Below, piece after piece: positions 37,101-45,424 of a stretch of DNA of 64,000 bases. The stretch comes from Pacificimonas flava (GTDB lineage: Bacteria > Pseudomonadota > Alphaproteobacteria > Sphingomonadales > Sphingomonadaceae). Positions within the stretch are counted from its first letter, which is position 1; every line of letters starts with the position of its first letter. The DNA lies in NCBI RefSeq assembly GCF_000342165.1, contig NZ_AMRV01000012.1:1-64000 (forward strand), given 5' to 3'. Position numbers and translations under genes: made by a program. The notes beneath the pieces are model-generated. The model was not told the DNA's origin. It did no database searches and saw only the letters and a program-made list of their open reading frames with translations.

Positions 37101-37686
37101 CCAGGCGATAGGCGGGGGCGATGAGGCGGCCCAGGCCGCTGCAAGCAGGCAGGAGGCTCTTGCCGATATGGAGGAGATTGCGGCGCGATATGTGCGCGTG
37201 CGGACCTCGGCCGTGCTTCTCCAGTGGGCGATCGACCGCTACCGGCGCGAGAAACAGACGCCGTTGCTCAAACGCGCGGGCGAGCTGTTCAAGATCATGA
37301 CCGGTGGCTCGTTTGCCGGCCTGCAGGTGGCATTTGATGAACAGGACGCGGCGCACCTGACCGGCGTCCGGGGCGGCGACACCGCCGTGCCGGTTTCCCG
37401 CATGAGCACCGGAACGGCCGATCAACTCTATCTGGCGCTGCGCATTGCGGCGATAGAGGATTATTTGGAACGCGCTGACGCGCTTCCTTTCGTCGCCGAC
37501 GATCTGTTCATCAACTTCGATGACGAGCGCGCTGCAGCGGGATTTACATTGCTTGCTGAACTGAGCCGGAAAACGCAGGTGCTTTTTTTCACCCACCATC
37601 AGCATCTGGTTGAACTCGCGCGGGCCAATCTTGACAGTGGCCTAAACGTGGTGAGACTTTCGGATCACACGGCGGCTGCAGCATAG
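34144..37686 (+). CDS. SMC/Rad50-like ATPase (YhaN-like)
   Basis: A 1,180-residue AAA ATPase. Walker A FGPNEAGKST at 32-41; long coiled-coil arms between about residues 160 and 1050; the signature region SRMSTGTADQLYLALRIAA and Walker B-like LPFVADDLFINFDD near the C-terminus, followed by the H-loop FFTHHQHLVELAR. It has the size and ends of the YhaN branch of SbcC/Rad50 proteins. Paired with the phosphoesterase just upstream. No zinc-hook CxxC is visible at the coiled-coil apex. Confidence 0.85.
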   Translation: MRLGRLDLIRYGHFSDRSFNLPAGESDFHIIFGPNEAGKSTALTAIEDLLFGIDSRSPYNFLHDYASMRVGGVLENGHGSLEVVRRKGNKDTLLGPEGSPLPGGDGVLAPYLAGGDRPFFERMFSLDHIRLETGGREILEAKDDVGQMLFSAGAGIAGLRERLKELSAEADDLWSARRAKHRKFYIADDKLSEAQKALRDQTLTATKWRELKRAFDDTEEACAAIGEKIRDATAERNRLSRIRRVFRDVRRKQELDCMLSDLSHVVLLPEDAAQTVANAQSSDSKSEARRATLREQLDRAAQELDGLAFDETLVQRGEDVRQLHERRIEIRGEKADLPKRQAELTAAEEKLRADAKELGWTETESAALIDRIPSRTGVGVVRSLLAKRGEIDAGLISHAQLLREAQEAADEAKGRLDEAADPADTSKLALVLKTVREQGDLAGGARAAEKTFREAAALVERRLNALKPGGADEDALAALAVPARADVQVYRDREQDQKRRLRDAQQSVSSTRQEMERATAAFDRTVRDEQLVTPEELQHARSRRDSLWHLVKLRHIEGGPVPDDQEKTFADELDDLPGAFEPALGRADDLADRRFEHAEAAGRLAEIRRKIGEQEILLQQAQANESALVEEGEALGAEWRLMWKAAPFEPLSAEAMLEWLPACEDVLEAIQHREQQKDDLDDLRSRVGEARERLLAELTALGIDANDLKEESLSLILQRADQAQRAQEAAAQKKSQVEDELAAATKLAGKRGRDLKNAEDALEKWQESWMAALKELGLAENTAAEAVGTQLDIIDNMRGAADKISSLRYDRIEKITRDVADFEQVVAKLLQDVAGDLSGQAAEDAILALEARLDAAERKRDLRSKKISDIERFTSQIDDLDDERRELAASISHLERAAGVETVEALNKAIGQSDRKRAHERELQDLVEKLLEDGDGKSIEELAEECEGVSMDEIAAREASLQAEFDDLQDQQTQAAEVRSQARDAFQAIGGGDEAAQAAASRQEALADMEEIAARYVRVRTSAVLLQWAIDRYRREKQTPLLKRAGELFKIMTGGSFAGLQVAFDEQDAAHLTGVRGGDTAVPVSRMSTGTADQLYLALRIAAIEDYLERADALPFVADDLFINFDDERAAAGFTLLAELSRKTQVLFFTHHQHLVELARANLDSGLNVVRLSDHTAAAA

Positions 37687-37800
37687 CCGTGCCAGCTGTT
37701 GCAGAAGCGACCATCCGCAAGGACCCCCGGCTTTGTCATTTCTAGGGGCCGTGGCTCTAACCTGGTCGGCGACATTGCTGAACCAGCAGATCGGCGAATG

Positions 37801-38406
37801 TCAGAGACGACTTGCCCAGTGTTCTTCAGCGATGATCGAAATCGGTATGCCGGTGCTTCGCATCTCGGCCGCTTTGATGATTTTGTTGCCGAATGAAGAA
37901 TGCTTCCACGACTCCGTGGCGTAGGCGCCGATCACCAGATAGTTGGTCGCCTTCGTAAGGCTGCCACCCGTTCCGCCCCTTGATGCTACCGCTTCCTCAC
38001 AATGCTTCCGTTGTCCGAAGCTGAAGGTGCCAGTGAAACAAAACGCCATTCCTTCAAATCTGACTGGCGGCGCGGGCTGACAAAGGGGGAGCGACGCGGA
38101 CTTGGGTGCTTCGCCCAAAACGGCATCGCCCGCAGTGAACGCGCTCAGCGCAGCGAATAGATCGTCGCATTCCTCTGGATCGGCGACACCATCAGATAAA
38201 ATGGTGCCGACACGATCGTAGAGCGTCGCGATGAGTGGCTGCTGACTGACCGAGAGATTTGCCACCAACCATTTCTCGAGAAACTCGACTTCAGCCTGAT
38301 TTATCGAACCGTCGGCAATGAGACCTCGGGCTAAGCCGACCAGCTCGTCGACCTGCCGGGATTGCAATCTGTCGGTGTTCAACCGGTTTAATGTCTGCTC
38401 GTCCAT
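37801..38406 (-). CDS. BRCT-domain protein
   Basis: A 201-residue protein. The C-terminal domain (about residues 120-201) is a BRCT fold like that of NAD-dependent DNA ligase: VRFEGMAFCFTGTFSFGQRK, then 'VASRGGTGGSLTKATNYLVIG' and a GNKIIKAAEM helix. The N-terminal half is helical and may be TerB-like (VDELVGLARGLIADGSINQA). Start at 38406 (MDEQTLNRLN); a longer in-frame version runs into the helicase region. It lies 82 bases downstream of the helicase fragment, in the same direction, so it may have been its operon partner. Confidence 0.75.
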   Translation of the reverse strand: MDEQTLNRLNTDRLQSRQVDELVGLARGLIADGSINQAEVEFLEKWLVANLSVSQQPLIATLYDRVGTILSDGVADPEECDDLFAALSAFTAGDAVLGEAPKSASLPLCQPAPPVRFEGMAFCFTGTFSFGQRKHCEEAVASRGGTGGSLTKATNYLVIGAYATESWKHSSFGNKIIKAAEMRSTGIPISIIAEEHWASRL

Positions 38407-38488
38407 GAAGTGCCTCCGTCTTCGATGTAAAGCAAATGACGTTTGCATCGCACTAACGTATAGGAAACAGTCGAATTTAACGATGATG

Positions 38489-40719
38489 TCACCGCCTTGC
38501 GAGTTCCTCAAGCGCCATCTCGACGCGGCGCCTAGCATCGCGGCGCAGGCGCGAAATAGCGAACGTGCGTGCCACGGCTACCGCGCGATCTTCTGCATCT
38601 TCGACCGCCTCTGCTGCGAGCATGAGTTCTTGCAAGGAGATCTGGTCTATTGAACGTTCGGCGGCGTCGTTCCGCGGTACTCGATATTCGGACAGACGCT
38701 CGGGATGGCTCTCATCCCGCCAGACGAAAGCGTGTCCCTCTTGGTCCTGAATCGTTACGAAGGAATGTTCGACCATCTCGTTGACGCGCTCGCGGATTAG
38801 GCGGCCCGTGCGAGCGAAACCATGGGCGCGAGCTACGACGGTGGCCAGCTGATCGTCACGAATGGGTGACTCGGTTTCGACGGCAATACGAACCATCTCG
38901 GACAAGATGTCGTAATAGGCCGGGTCATAGAACTGGTCCGCATCAATGCGGTCCGCGACTGCAGAGAAATCGGTATTGCGGTAGAGCACACCGCGCGCCC
39001 GAGGCGCATCGGGCGGGCGGGCCTTGAAGAGCACCGGCTCGACCTCAGGGGCAGGCTCCATCGAAGGCTGGGGCAGTTCCTCGTCTTCGGGGTCATCTGC
39101 GAAATCTTGCGCAGAGGAATCCTTTGCCTGCGCGCTGATGTCCCCACCAAAATCCTCCTCGTCGTCACCCGCCGGCGCATCGCTTTCCTCCTCAGCGTCG
39201 GCTGATGCTCGTCGTTCGCGGGCCTCCTCCAACAGTTGGTTGAGCCGCGCATCTACTCTCTCCATAGCGCCTTTCGCGTCGATCCAGAAGTCGGTCGACC
39301 AGATGCGGATGATCGTCCAGCCCAGTCCTTCGAGCACAGCTTGGCGCACCTTGTCGCGATCGCGGGCGGTCTGCGCGCTGTGATACATGGCGCCATCGCA
39401 TTCGATTCCGGCGAGAAAATCGCCCGAATTGTCGGGGTCTACCACGCCAAGATCGATTCGGTAGCCGGACACGCCGATCTGTGGCCGGACAGACCAGCCG
39501 CGCTGCTCCAGCAACGCCTTGACCGCATCCTCGAACGGGGACTCGGTCACACCTACGCTGTCCGAGTGCGTTTCGGCCAGAGCACGGGGGCCACGGTCAG
39601 CGAATTCGATATAGTGCTTGAGGTCACGCACTGCCTGCGACGCGGTTTTCGACAGGTCGATCATGCCGGCATCGAATGAGGTGAACAGCAGCATCGCCTT
39701 CCGCGCGCGAGTGATGGCGACATTGAGGCGGCGCCAACCGCCGTCCTTGTTCAATGGCCCAAAGTTCATTGACATCTTGCGTGCCCCTGCCTCGACAGGT
39801 CCGAACGTGATGCCGAGGATGATCGTGTCGCGCTCGTCCCCCTGCACGGTTTCGAGATTCTTGACGAAAACAGGCTCTTCCAGATCGTCAGAAAAATGCG
39901 CGTCGAAGGCGCTATCACCCTTGCGCGCCTGCTCTAGCAAATCCTCTATCAGCTCCTGTTGCTTGCTGTTGAGCGTGACGATGCCGAGAGAGGTTTCACT
40001 TGGCACCTGGCCCGCTAGCCGCCGGCGTGCCTCGGCGACAATGGCTTTGGCCTCGATCGCGTTGGTCTGCTCCGTGCCCTTGGCATAAACGCCATCGACG
40101 CGATGCCATTCTACTGCCGTCTCGCGCGTTTCCGGCGCGGGAAAGGTGACCAGTTTGCCGTCATAATAGCGCGAGTTGGAGAACGCGATCAGGGAGTCGT
40201 GGCGGCTGCGATAATGCCAATCCAGGCTACGGCGCGGGATTGAGGCGGAAACGCACTCATCGAGAATGCTCTCCAGATCGACCATCGCATCCTCGTCCAC
40301 AGTCGCCGAACCACGACTGAAGAAATTCGTGGGCGGCATCTGCTTCTGGTCGCCCGCGAGCACCAATTGCCGTCCGCGCCCGATGGAGCCGACGGCATCC
40401 CACGGTGTGATCTGGCTCGCCTCGTCGAATATAACGATATCGAAAAGGTCCTGATCGGGCGGCAAGTATTGTGCGATCGAGAGCGGGCTCATCAGCATGC
40501 ACGGTGCCAGCGCACTGAAATCCTTCCCCATCTCTTCCGCCAGGCGACGGACCGGCTTGTGCGCGCGCTGCTTGGCGAGTTCGTGCTTAAGTACGCCGTA
40601 GCCCGAAGCACGGGCGACCTGCGCCGGATCGGGCAAATGGGTGCATAGCCTCGCACGGATGATCGCAGCGGTGAGCTTCTGCACCTCTTCGGTCATCTCG
40701 CCGAAGGCGCGGATCTTGT
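38489..40719 (-). pseudogene. DUF4011-type defence helicase, 3' part (helicase core, Vsr-like nuclease, DUF3320)
   Basis: C-terminal part of a giant helicase cut by the transposon at 40720-55217. An open frame could restart at ATG 40696, giving 735 residues. It contains SF1 helicase motifs (IVIFDEASQITPWDAVGSIG, LAGDQKQMPPT, RRLNVAITRARKA), then a Vsr/MTES_1575-like nuclease domain (YRIDLGVVDP, AGIECDGAMYHSAQTARDRD), an acidic linker and a C-terminal DUF3320-like region (YYDILSEMVRIAVETESPIR). Joining it after one GATCTTGT copy to the part at 55218-58909 restores ...HENKIRAFGEMTEEVQKL in one frame. Walker A lies in the other part, so this piece alone cannot be a motor. Confidence 0.9.
40712..40719. 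repeat. Target-site duplication, left copy (GATCTTGT)
   Basis: Eight-base direct repeat that directly abuts the left terminal inverted repeat and matches the copy at 55218-55225. Eight bases is the usual duplication length for IS1595-family elements. Confidence 0.92.
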
Positions 40720-40746
40720 CAGCATTTTAGCGCAGAGGGGACCAAT
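40720..40746. repeat. Left terminal inverted repeat (27 bp)
   Basis: Begins CAGCATTTTAGCGCAGAG and is a perfect inverted match to 55191-55217 over 27 bases; the match stops immediately inside. Confidence 0.95.
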
Positions 40747-40788
40747 GAACCCCGTGATTCTCTGCTAGATTGATGCTTCAATGGGAGC

Positions 40789-41226
40789 ATGCAGAGTCCC
40801 AACGCCGTATCGGCCTTGAAGAGCAAGCGAGGCGAGATCGCCGGTCGTGTTGATGCACTCCAGGACCAACTTCGCCAGGCCCTGATCGACCTCGACCACG
40901 TCGATTGCACTATCCTTCTTTTCGATCCCGATGCAGAGCTGGACGAAATCAAGACGAAGCCGATGCCTCCACGCCATCATGCGTTCAAGGGGCAGGTGAC
41001 CCGGTCTATCTTGACGATGCTGAGGAAATCGTCGGTGCCGCTGGATGGCCTGACTATCACGCTACGCTTGATGGAAGAGCGCGAGCTGAACCAGTCCGAC
41101 AAGAAGCTGGTGAAGACGATCCAGAAGCGCGTCGGAGCTGCCTTGAGGAACATGCGAGATCGAAGGCTGGTGAAGTCGGATAAGGGCGAAAAGGGGCTGC
41201 TGGTGTGGTCCCTTTTAACAACTTAA
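40789..41226 (+). CDS. Hypothetical coiled-coil/winged-helix-like protein
   Basis: A 145-residue protein starting 42 bases inside the left end of the transposon. The N-terminal third is a helix predicted to coil (LKSKRGEIAGRVDALQDQLR), followed by a conserved-looking linker (LLFDPDAELDEIKTKPMPPR) and a C-terminal winged-helix-like part (RVGAALRNMRDRRLVKSDKG). Similar short proteins of unknown function are common in accessory DNA of alphaproteobacteria, as I recall. Its place beside the end could mean a role in transposition or immunity. Converges with the next gene, overlapping by four bases. Confidence 0.65.
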   Translation: MQSPNAVSALKSKRGEIAGRVDALQDQLRQALIDLDHVDCTILLFDPDAELDEIKTKPMPPRHHAFKGQVTRSILTMLRKSSVPLDGLTITLRLMEERELNQSDKKLVKTIQKRVGAALRNMRDRRLVKSDKGEKGLLVWSLLTT

Positions 41227-41843
41227 AATAGCGAAACACCCATATCTCTGTCATTATCGATCATCATGCGGACTACACCAATATGGTCTTGAAAATCTCG
41301 CTTATCCATCTTGCTGAGAATGGTGTGATGCGGGTTGTTTTGGCATAAAACGAGTAGGGAAGAATACACAAGCATAGCAAGCGCTCCGCCGACATCATTC
41401 GACTGCTCGAGCTCATAATCAATCGCATGGACTGCAGAGCCGTATTGCGGAATTGTAGGAAATGATTTCAGCTTCTCGTACCGCTGGATAATGAACTCGA
41501 ACTGTTCGAAGAGGTCGGGGTTGTTGGCAAGGTGGCGCAGGAAGATATTTCCTAACATTCCCAACTCGCTGGAATCCAGTACCGTCAATGGGTCACCCTC
41601 ATCTTCATCCTGAGCAAGCTTGAGCATAAGCAGATGTTGATTTTCGCCAGCGAAATACCTGTTCTTGAGATAGTCGATACGTCCGTCGACACTCGCTAAA
41701 TTAGCGGCCTGCGACCGTGTGCTGAATAAGGCGAAAATTATCCACCCTACGATAGAAAGTCCGAAAGTAGGCCACGCAAGAATTAGGGCGATAACAAGCG
41801 TGATTATGAGCACCAGTCCACTCCGAGTGATTGATTTTCTCAT
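41223..41843 (-). CDS. Hypothetical membrane-anchored protein
   Basis: A 206-residue protein. Start MRKSITRSGLVLIITLVIAL at 41843 gives one long or two short N-terminal membrane segments (to about residue 35), then a soluble helical domain (DPLTVLDSSELGMLGNIFLR and FEQFEFIIQRYEKLKSF). Base composition is lower in G+C than the flanks. No family recognised. It is divergent from the three-gene set starting at 41908. Confidence 0.6.
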   Translation of the reverse strand: MRKSITRSGLVLIITLVIALILAWPTFGLSIVGWIIFALFSTRSQAANLASVDGRIDYLKNRYFAGENQHLLMLKLAQDEDEGDPLTVLDSSELGMLGNIFLRHLANNPDLFEQFEFIIQRYEKLKSFPTIPQYGSAVHAIDYELEQSNDVGGALAMLVYSSLLVLCQNNPHHTILSKMDKRDFQDHIGVVRMMIDNDRDMGVSLF

Positions 41844-41907
41844 TTTAGGATGGACTGTCGGGCTTCCCAAACACACTGAATACGTGACGCATTTTTTGGA
41901 GATAACG

Positions 41908-42318
41908 ATGCCGCGCAGATGGACGAAGACCGAGGCTTTCGAGCATTTCGGGACTAGGCTGACTAACACAAGGTGGAGTTGGTCGGCGATCTCGGAGGAC
42001 GGATCCGTGGTCGCCCTCGTGCTGTGGCAGGATGCGGTCAAGGGCCGGGATGGCAAGCTGGTCTATCATGACGATTCCGAGCTCGACGCCGAATGGAGGA
42101 CGCGCCCGGGCCATGGAGAACGGATCCGTCACCTCGCACATTGCCGCGATCACCTTGATGGCCGGTTCCGTGCTGTCATCGCCCGTGCAGTCGATAAGGA
42201 AGCGGACCCTCGGGACATCGCGTCCTGTCATCCGCAGGAGGGAGTCTGGTGGAAGCTGGATGAATTCGACGAAGGGACCGGCGCGTTCGTGGCCCATGTG
42301 GTTCCTGGCGGCGCATGA
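41908..42318 (+). CDS. Hypothetical protein (transposon cargo)
   Basis: A 136-residue soluble protein, start MPRRWTKTEAFEHFGTRLTN. It contains SAISEDGSVVALVLWQDAVK and RRPDxx-poor beta-rich sequence; no family recognised. Its stop overlaps the next ATG by four bases. First gene of a rightward three-gene set facing brxA, all inside the transposon. Confidence 0.6.
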   Translation: MPRRWTKTEAFEHFGTRLTNTRWSWSAISEDGSVVALVLWQDAVKGRDGKLVYHDDSELDAEWRTRPGHGERIRHLAHCRDHLDGRFRAVIARAVDKEADPRDIASCHPQEGVWWKLDEFDEGTGAFVAHVVPGGA

Positions 42319-42713
42319 GTGACGACCCGTGGGCAGCGCATGTAACGAGCTTTGAGGTCGCGGATGCCCAGCTGACCGGTATTCAGCCTAGCGGGCAGGT
42401 CCTGGTGAGGCACGATCTTACCCTGACGGTGCAGGAAGGCCGCTTCGAAGTTCTGACCGACGACGAGAAGGGGCGCCCGACGCCTTCGCGTCTATGCTAT
42501 GGCTGCACCATCCGGACTTCGGGAGCGGCGCCACCCGACTACTGGAGTGGTGTCGACATGCAGATCGTCGTGACGGGAACGCATCAGAACGGCTCGCGCA
42601 TCACCATAGCCGGTCCGGGTGCCGTGGGCTTCGATGACGCGGGTTTGCTTGGCATCGAGTTTGAGAAGCCTCCGGCAATAGTTGTTGAGCCAGACTGGAG
42701 CGGCAATGCGTGA
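42315..42713 (+). CDS. Hypothetical protein (transposon cargo)
   Basis: A 132-residue, mostly beta-strand protein (EVADAQLTGIQPSGQVLVRH, LCYGCTIRTSGAAPPDYWSG). Coupled by overlap to the genes on both sides. No family, signal peptide or membrane segment recognised. Confidence 0.6.
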   Translation: MSDDPWAAHVTSFEVADAQLTGIQPSGQVLVRHDLTLTVQEGRFEVLTDDEKGRPTPSRLCYGCTIRTSGAAPPDYWSGVDMQIVVTGTHQNGSRITIAGPGAVGFDDAGLLGIEFEKPPAIVVEPDWSGNA

Positions 42714-42849
42714 CTGGGATAATGAACCGGACGAGTCGACAGGGCCTTGGTTCTGGTTCGAGGCGCTCGCGGCAGGCGCGATGGTCCTTGGTGCATACGT
42801 CTCGCTTGGCTGGACGTCCATTCGGTGGCTGTCCGATGCGTTGGCCTGA
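42706..42849 (+). CDS. Small 47-residue membrane protein
   Basis: ATG at 42706 overlaps the end of the previous gene by eight bases and reads MRDWDNEPDESTGPWFWFEA, then a hydrophobic segment LAAGAMVLGAYVSLGW and a short tail WTSIRWLSDALA before TGA at 42847-42849. The acidic head plus single membrane helix and tight coupling make it a plausible true gene. It ends 11 bases from the convergent brxA stop. Function unknown. Confidence 0.5.
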   Translation: MRDWDNEPDESTGPWFWFEALAAGAMVLGAYVSLGWTSIRWLSDALA

Positions 42850-42859
42850 ATCCGGTCCG

Positions 42860-43465
42860 CTACCGGAAGAACACCCTCAGCGGATCATTGTCGGTCATCG
42901 CAGTCACGCTGTTGCGCGAAATGTTGGAAGCCCTGTTGAGCAGGAACTGGCTGGCTTGGTCGAGGGGATTGGCCAGCGATTTGAAGCGATCGTCTTCTTC
43001 CCGTGTGATGATGCCCCAGGAGCCGAGCGTCTTGAAGGCATAGCTTGTCGCCTGATCGATGGTCGTGCGCTTGCCATGGAGCTCGAACATGCGTCTGTGC
43101 ACTTCTCCCGGCTTGCAGGAGCCTTGGATCCGGATGAGCCTTCCGAGGTGTTCGGCGACCTGACGGATATACGGGTAGGCCATGATGCCGACAGCGAGAA
43201 ACATGGCTGGCTCGCTGGACGGATCCTTTCCCGTTTCGACCGCACAGCCATCCACGATCGCATGACGATCGCGATATTGGGGGAACCACATACGATTGAG
43301 TATGCCGTTGGTCTTGCTCCGCACCGTAGGTGAAGGAACGTCGATCTCGAGCCGTTCCTGTATCACGTCCCTTGCGACTTCGCCGCGCACGACTGCGGAT
43401 GCGAGGCGCATCCATTCGGCATCGATATAACGGTCGATGCCGATCATCGGGGGCTTGACGTTCAC
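42860..43465 (-). CDS. brxA: BrxA-like (DUF1819-type) BREX protein
   Basis: A 201-residue protein with GTG start overlapping the pglZ stop (GTGA). The sequence MAYPYIRQVAEHLGRLIRIQ, then EVHRRMFELHGKRTTIDQAT and SYAFKTLGSWGIITRE, resembles the BrxA/DUF1819 group found with BREX type 3 (compare 'LAYPFFRDVAATVGRLLxLQG'). An N-terminal helical part contains VPSPTVRSKTNGILNRMW. BrxA proteins are small helical, DNA-binding BREX factors. Last gene of the BREX operon. Confidence 0.72.
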   Translation of the reverse strand: MNVKPPMIGIDRYIDAEWMRLASAVVRGEVARDVIQERLEIDVPSPTVRSKTNGILNRMWFPQYRDRHAIVDGCAVETGKDPSSEPAMFLAVGIMAYPYIRQVAEHLGRLIRIQGSCKPGEVHRRMFELHGKRTTIDQATSYAFKTLGSWGIITREEDDRFKSLANPLDQASQFLLNRASNISRNSVTAMTDNDPLRVFFR

Positions 43466-45420
43466 TTCTTTTCCTTTCTCGTGATTTTCACGAACGGGAC
43501 GATCACCTCTTCGATGTCGGTCCCACCGTGCACGACCTGTGAATGCCCTGCAGGGAAAAACCCCTGCCCGTAGTCCGCGAACAAGGGGTGATAGTTGTCG
43601 GGTAGCGCCCGTGGCGCGAGCACTCGAGCCCCTGGGATTTTTGCGAGGCCGTCGTTAAGCAGCTGCGGACTGTCATAGATGCGCATCCGTTCGCCACGGC
43701 TCTCCGCCCTGACTCCTTCGGCGGGACGACCGACGCCGACTGCTTCGACATTTCCATGATCCGCCGTGACGTAGATGTCGAACCCGCGGGTCAGCAGGAT
43801 TTCGATGGTATTGGCCCATTGGCCCATTTCCAGCCAATGGGCGATCCGTTCGGTCAAGCTCTTCTTGCCGAAGATCTCGCCGTGCATGAGCTCGTCGACG
43901 GTGTCGATGACCAGGCCGGCAACGAGCGGCTCATATCTGTCGAGCAGATGTTCGAGTTCGCTCGTCGAACCCTCGCCGCCCAGTCCTTTCATATAGACAA
44001 CCTTGGCGTCGGGGATGTCGTTGGCTGCCCAGAACCTTCCCCACAGCGACTTCTCCGCATTGGTTCCGCTGATCGAGTTTGCGAATGCCTTGGGCGGGTT
44101 CCCTGCGAAGATTGACTGTCGCGAGACGCTGGTGACGGTCGGGATCCATGCGAAGCAGGAGCGCGCATCGATCGAGCCGATGAGCTGCCGGTCACGCAGG
44201 TCCTGTTCGAGCTGATGCCACTGCTCGAGCGCCAGCCCGTCGACGACGAGCAAAGCCTGTCGCTGATCGACGTCCGTGCGCGCCATCGCCATGTGCGGCG
44301 CGACCTGATGGACGAGCGAAGGATGGGAGGAGCAGCTGTTCAACGAGAGGCTGTCGAAGTTCGTGCCGAGCCAATCGAAGAACACGGGGTCGATCTGCCG
44401 CCGCAGGTCCTCGAGTGCCGACACCACCGTCTCGTGATGGATTTCCTTAGGGTAATTCCTCACCTCGTATGTCAATTCTGCGAGACGCTCGCCGTATCGC
44501 AGCCAGTCCCTGTAGTTGGCGTCGGCTTGGGGGATGTCCTGCTTCAGGCGATCAATCTGCTTGCATATCAGATCAGCCTTGGCCGCCATATCGTGCTGCA
44601 GGCCGATCTTGGCCCATGATGGCAGCTTCTTTGGAATCTCGGGGACATCGATGGGCTTGATGGCACCGTCCAGCACCAAGCTGTCGAACATCACCCTGAT
44701 CCGCGGAGCGCCGAATGGCACCAACGCCCCCGCTGGGCGATCGGAATTGACGAGCGCGATTGCGAACTGCCGCCAATCGACCTGGAGGCGATCCAGGAGC
44801 GCGGATCGGTCGGTCAGCATATTGAATGCATCCTGATCCGTCATGCCCTCCGGCAGTTCGGCAAGTTCGACCACCCGACCGGCGAGGATGGCAGGCAATT
44901 CAACGTCGGCGTAAAACAGGGCGAGAGCGGTCACCCAGAAGTCCTCGCTCTTGTCGAGCAGGGCTGGCGTGATCCTGAAAATGCTCGCGAGGATGAAGTC
45001 GGCAGTTGCCCCGGAACCCATCCGGGCGGGGACGACCTGACGCTGTGCCACGCGCCACAGGTCAGGCAGTCTGGCGCCGCCTATGGCCCTCAAGATAGTC
45101 GGATCGAACTGGTCGAAGATCTCGGCCAACCGGAGATCGACGTGACGGGAGGACTGCAACACGTCCCATGGGAGTTCCTGTCGGGCATCCCCCCGGACGT
45201 GTATGATGGTCGGAGCCGCTTCCGTATTTTCCCGCAGGTCCCTTTCGTAGAGCAGACGGAAGGCTATCGGTTCGGCATATTCGACGACATCGATGCCGCG
45301 CTCCACCAAGGTGCGCGACACCGTATCGCCGAAGAGTACGTCGTCGGGGTCGCTGACCGCCCACAGCTTGGCGAACTCCGCCTGGAAGCCCCCTGCGACG
45401 TGATCGACCCAGTCCTTCAC
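43462..45420 (-). CDS. pglZ: BREX phosphatase-domain protein PglZ
   Basis: A 652-residue protein with a PglZ alkaline-phosphatase-superfamily domain in its C-terminal half. LLVVDGLALEQWHQLE holds the metal/nucleophile-site aspartate, then IPTVTSVSRQSIFAGNPPKA, YVTADHGNVEAVG with the metal-binding D-H, and HGGTDIEEVIVPFV. The N-terminal half is helical (DPTILRAIGGARLPDLWRVA). PglZ is the one gene shared by all BREX types and is needed for defence. Four bases separate it from the pglX stop. Confidence 0.92.
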   Translation of the reverse strand: MKDWVDHVAGGFQAEFAKLWAVSDPDDVLFGDTVSRTLVERGIDVVEYAEPIAFRLLYERDLRENTEAAPTIIHVRGDARQELPWDVLQSSRHVDLRLAEIFDQFDPTILRAIGGARLPDLWRVAQRQVVPARMGSGATADFILASIFRITPALLDKSEDFWVTALALFYADVELPAILAGRVVELAELPEGMTDQDAFNMLTDRSALLDRLQVDWRQFAIALVNSDRPAGALVPFGAPRIRVMFDSLVLDGAIKPIDVPEIPKKLPSWAKIGLQHDMAAKADLICKQIDRLKQDIPQADANYRDWLRYGERLAELTYEVRNYPKEIHHETVVSALEDLRRQIDPVFFDWLGTNFDSLSLNSCSSHPSLVHQVAPHMAMARTDVDQRQALLVVDGLALEQWHQLEQDLRDRQLIGSIDARSCFAWIPTVTSVSRQSIFAGNPPKAFANSISGTNAEKSLWGRFWAANDIPDAKVVYMKGLGGEGSTSELEHLLDRYEPLVAGLVIDTVDELMHGEIFGKKSLTERIAHWLEMGQWANTIEILLTRGFDIYVTADHGNVEAVGVGRPAEGVRAESRGERMRIYDSPQLLNDGLAKIPGARVLAPRALPDNYHPLFADYGQGFFPAGHSQVVHGGTDIEEVIVPFVKITRKEKK

Positions 45421-45424
45421 CCTC

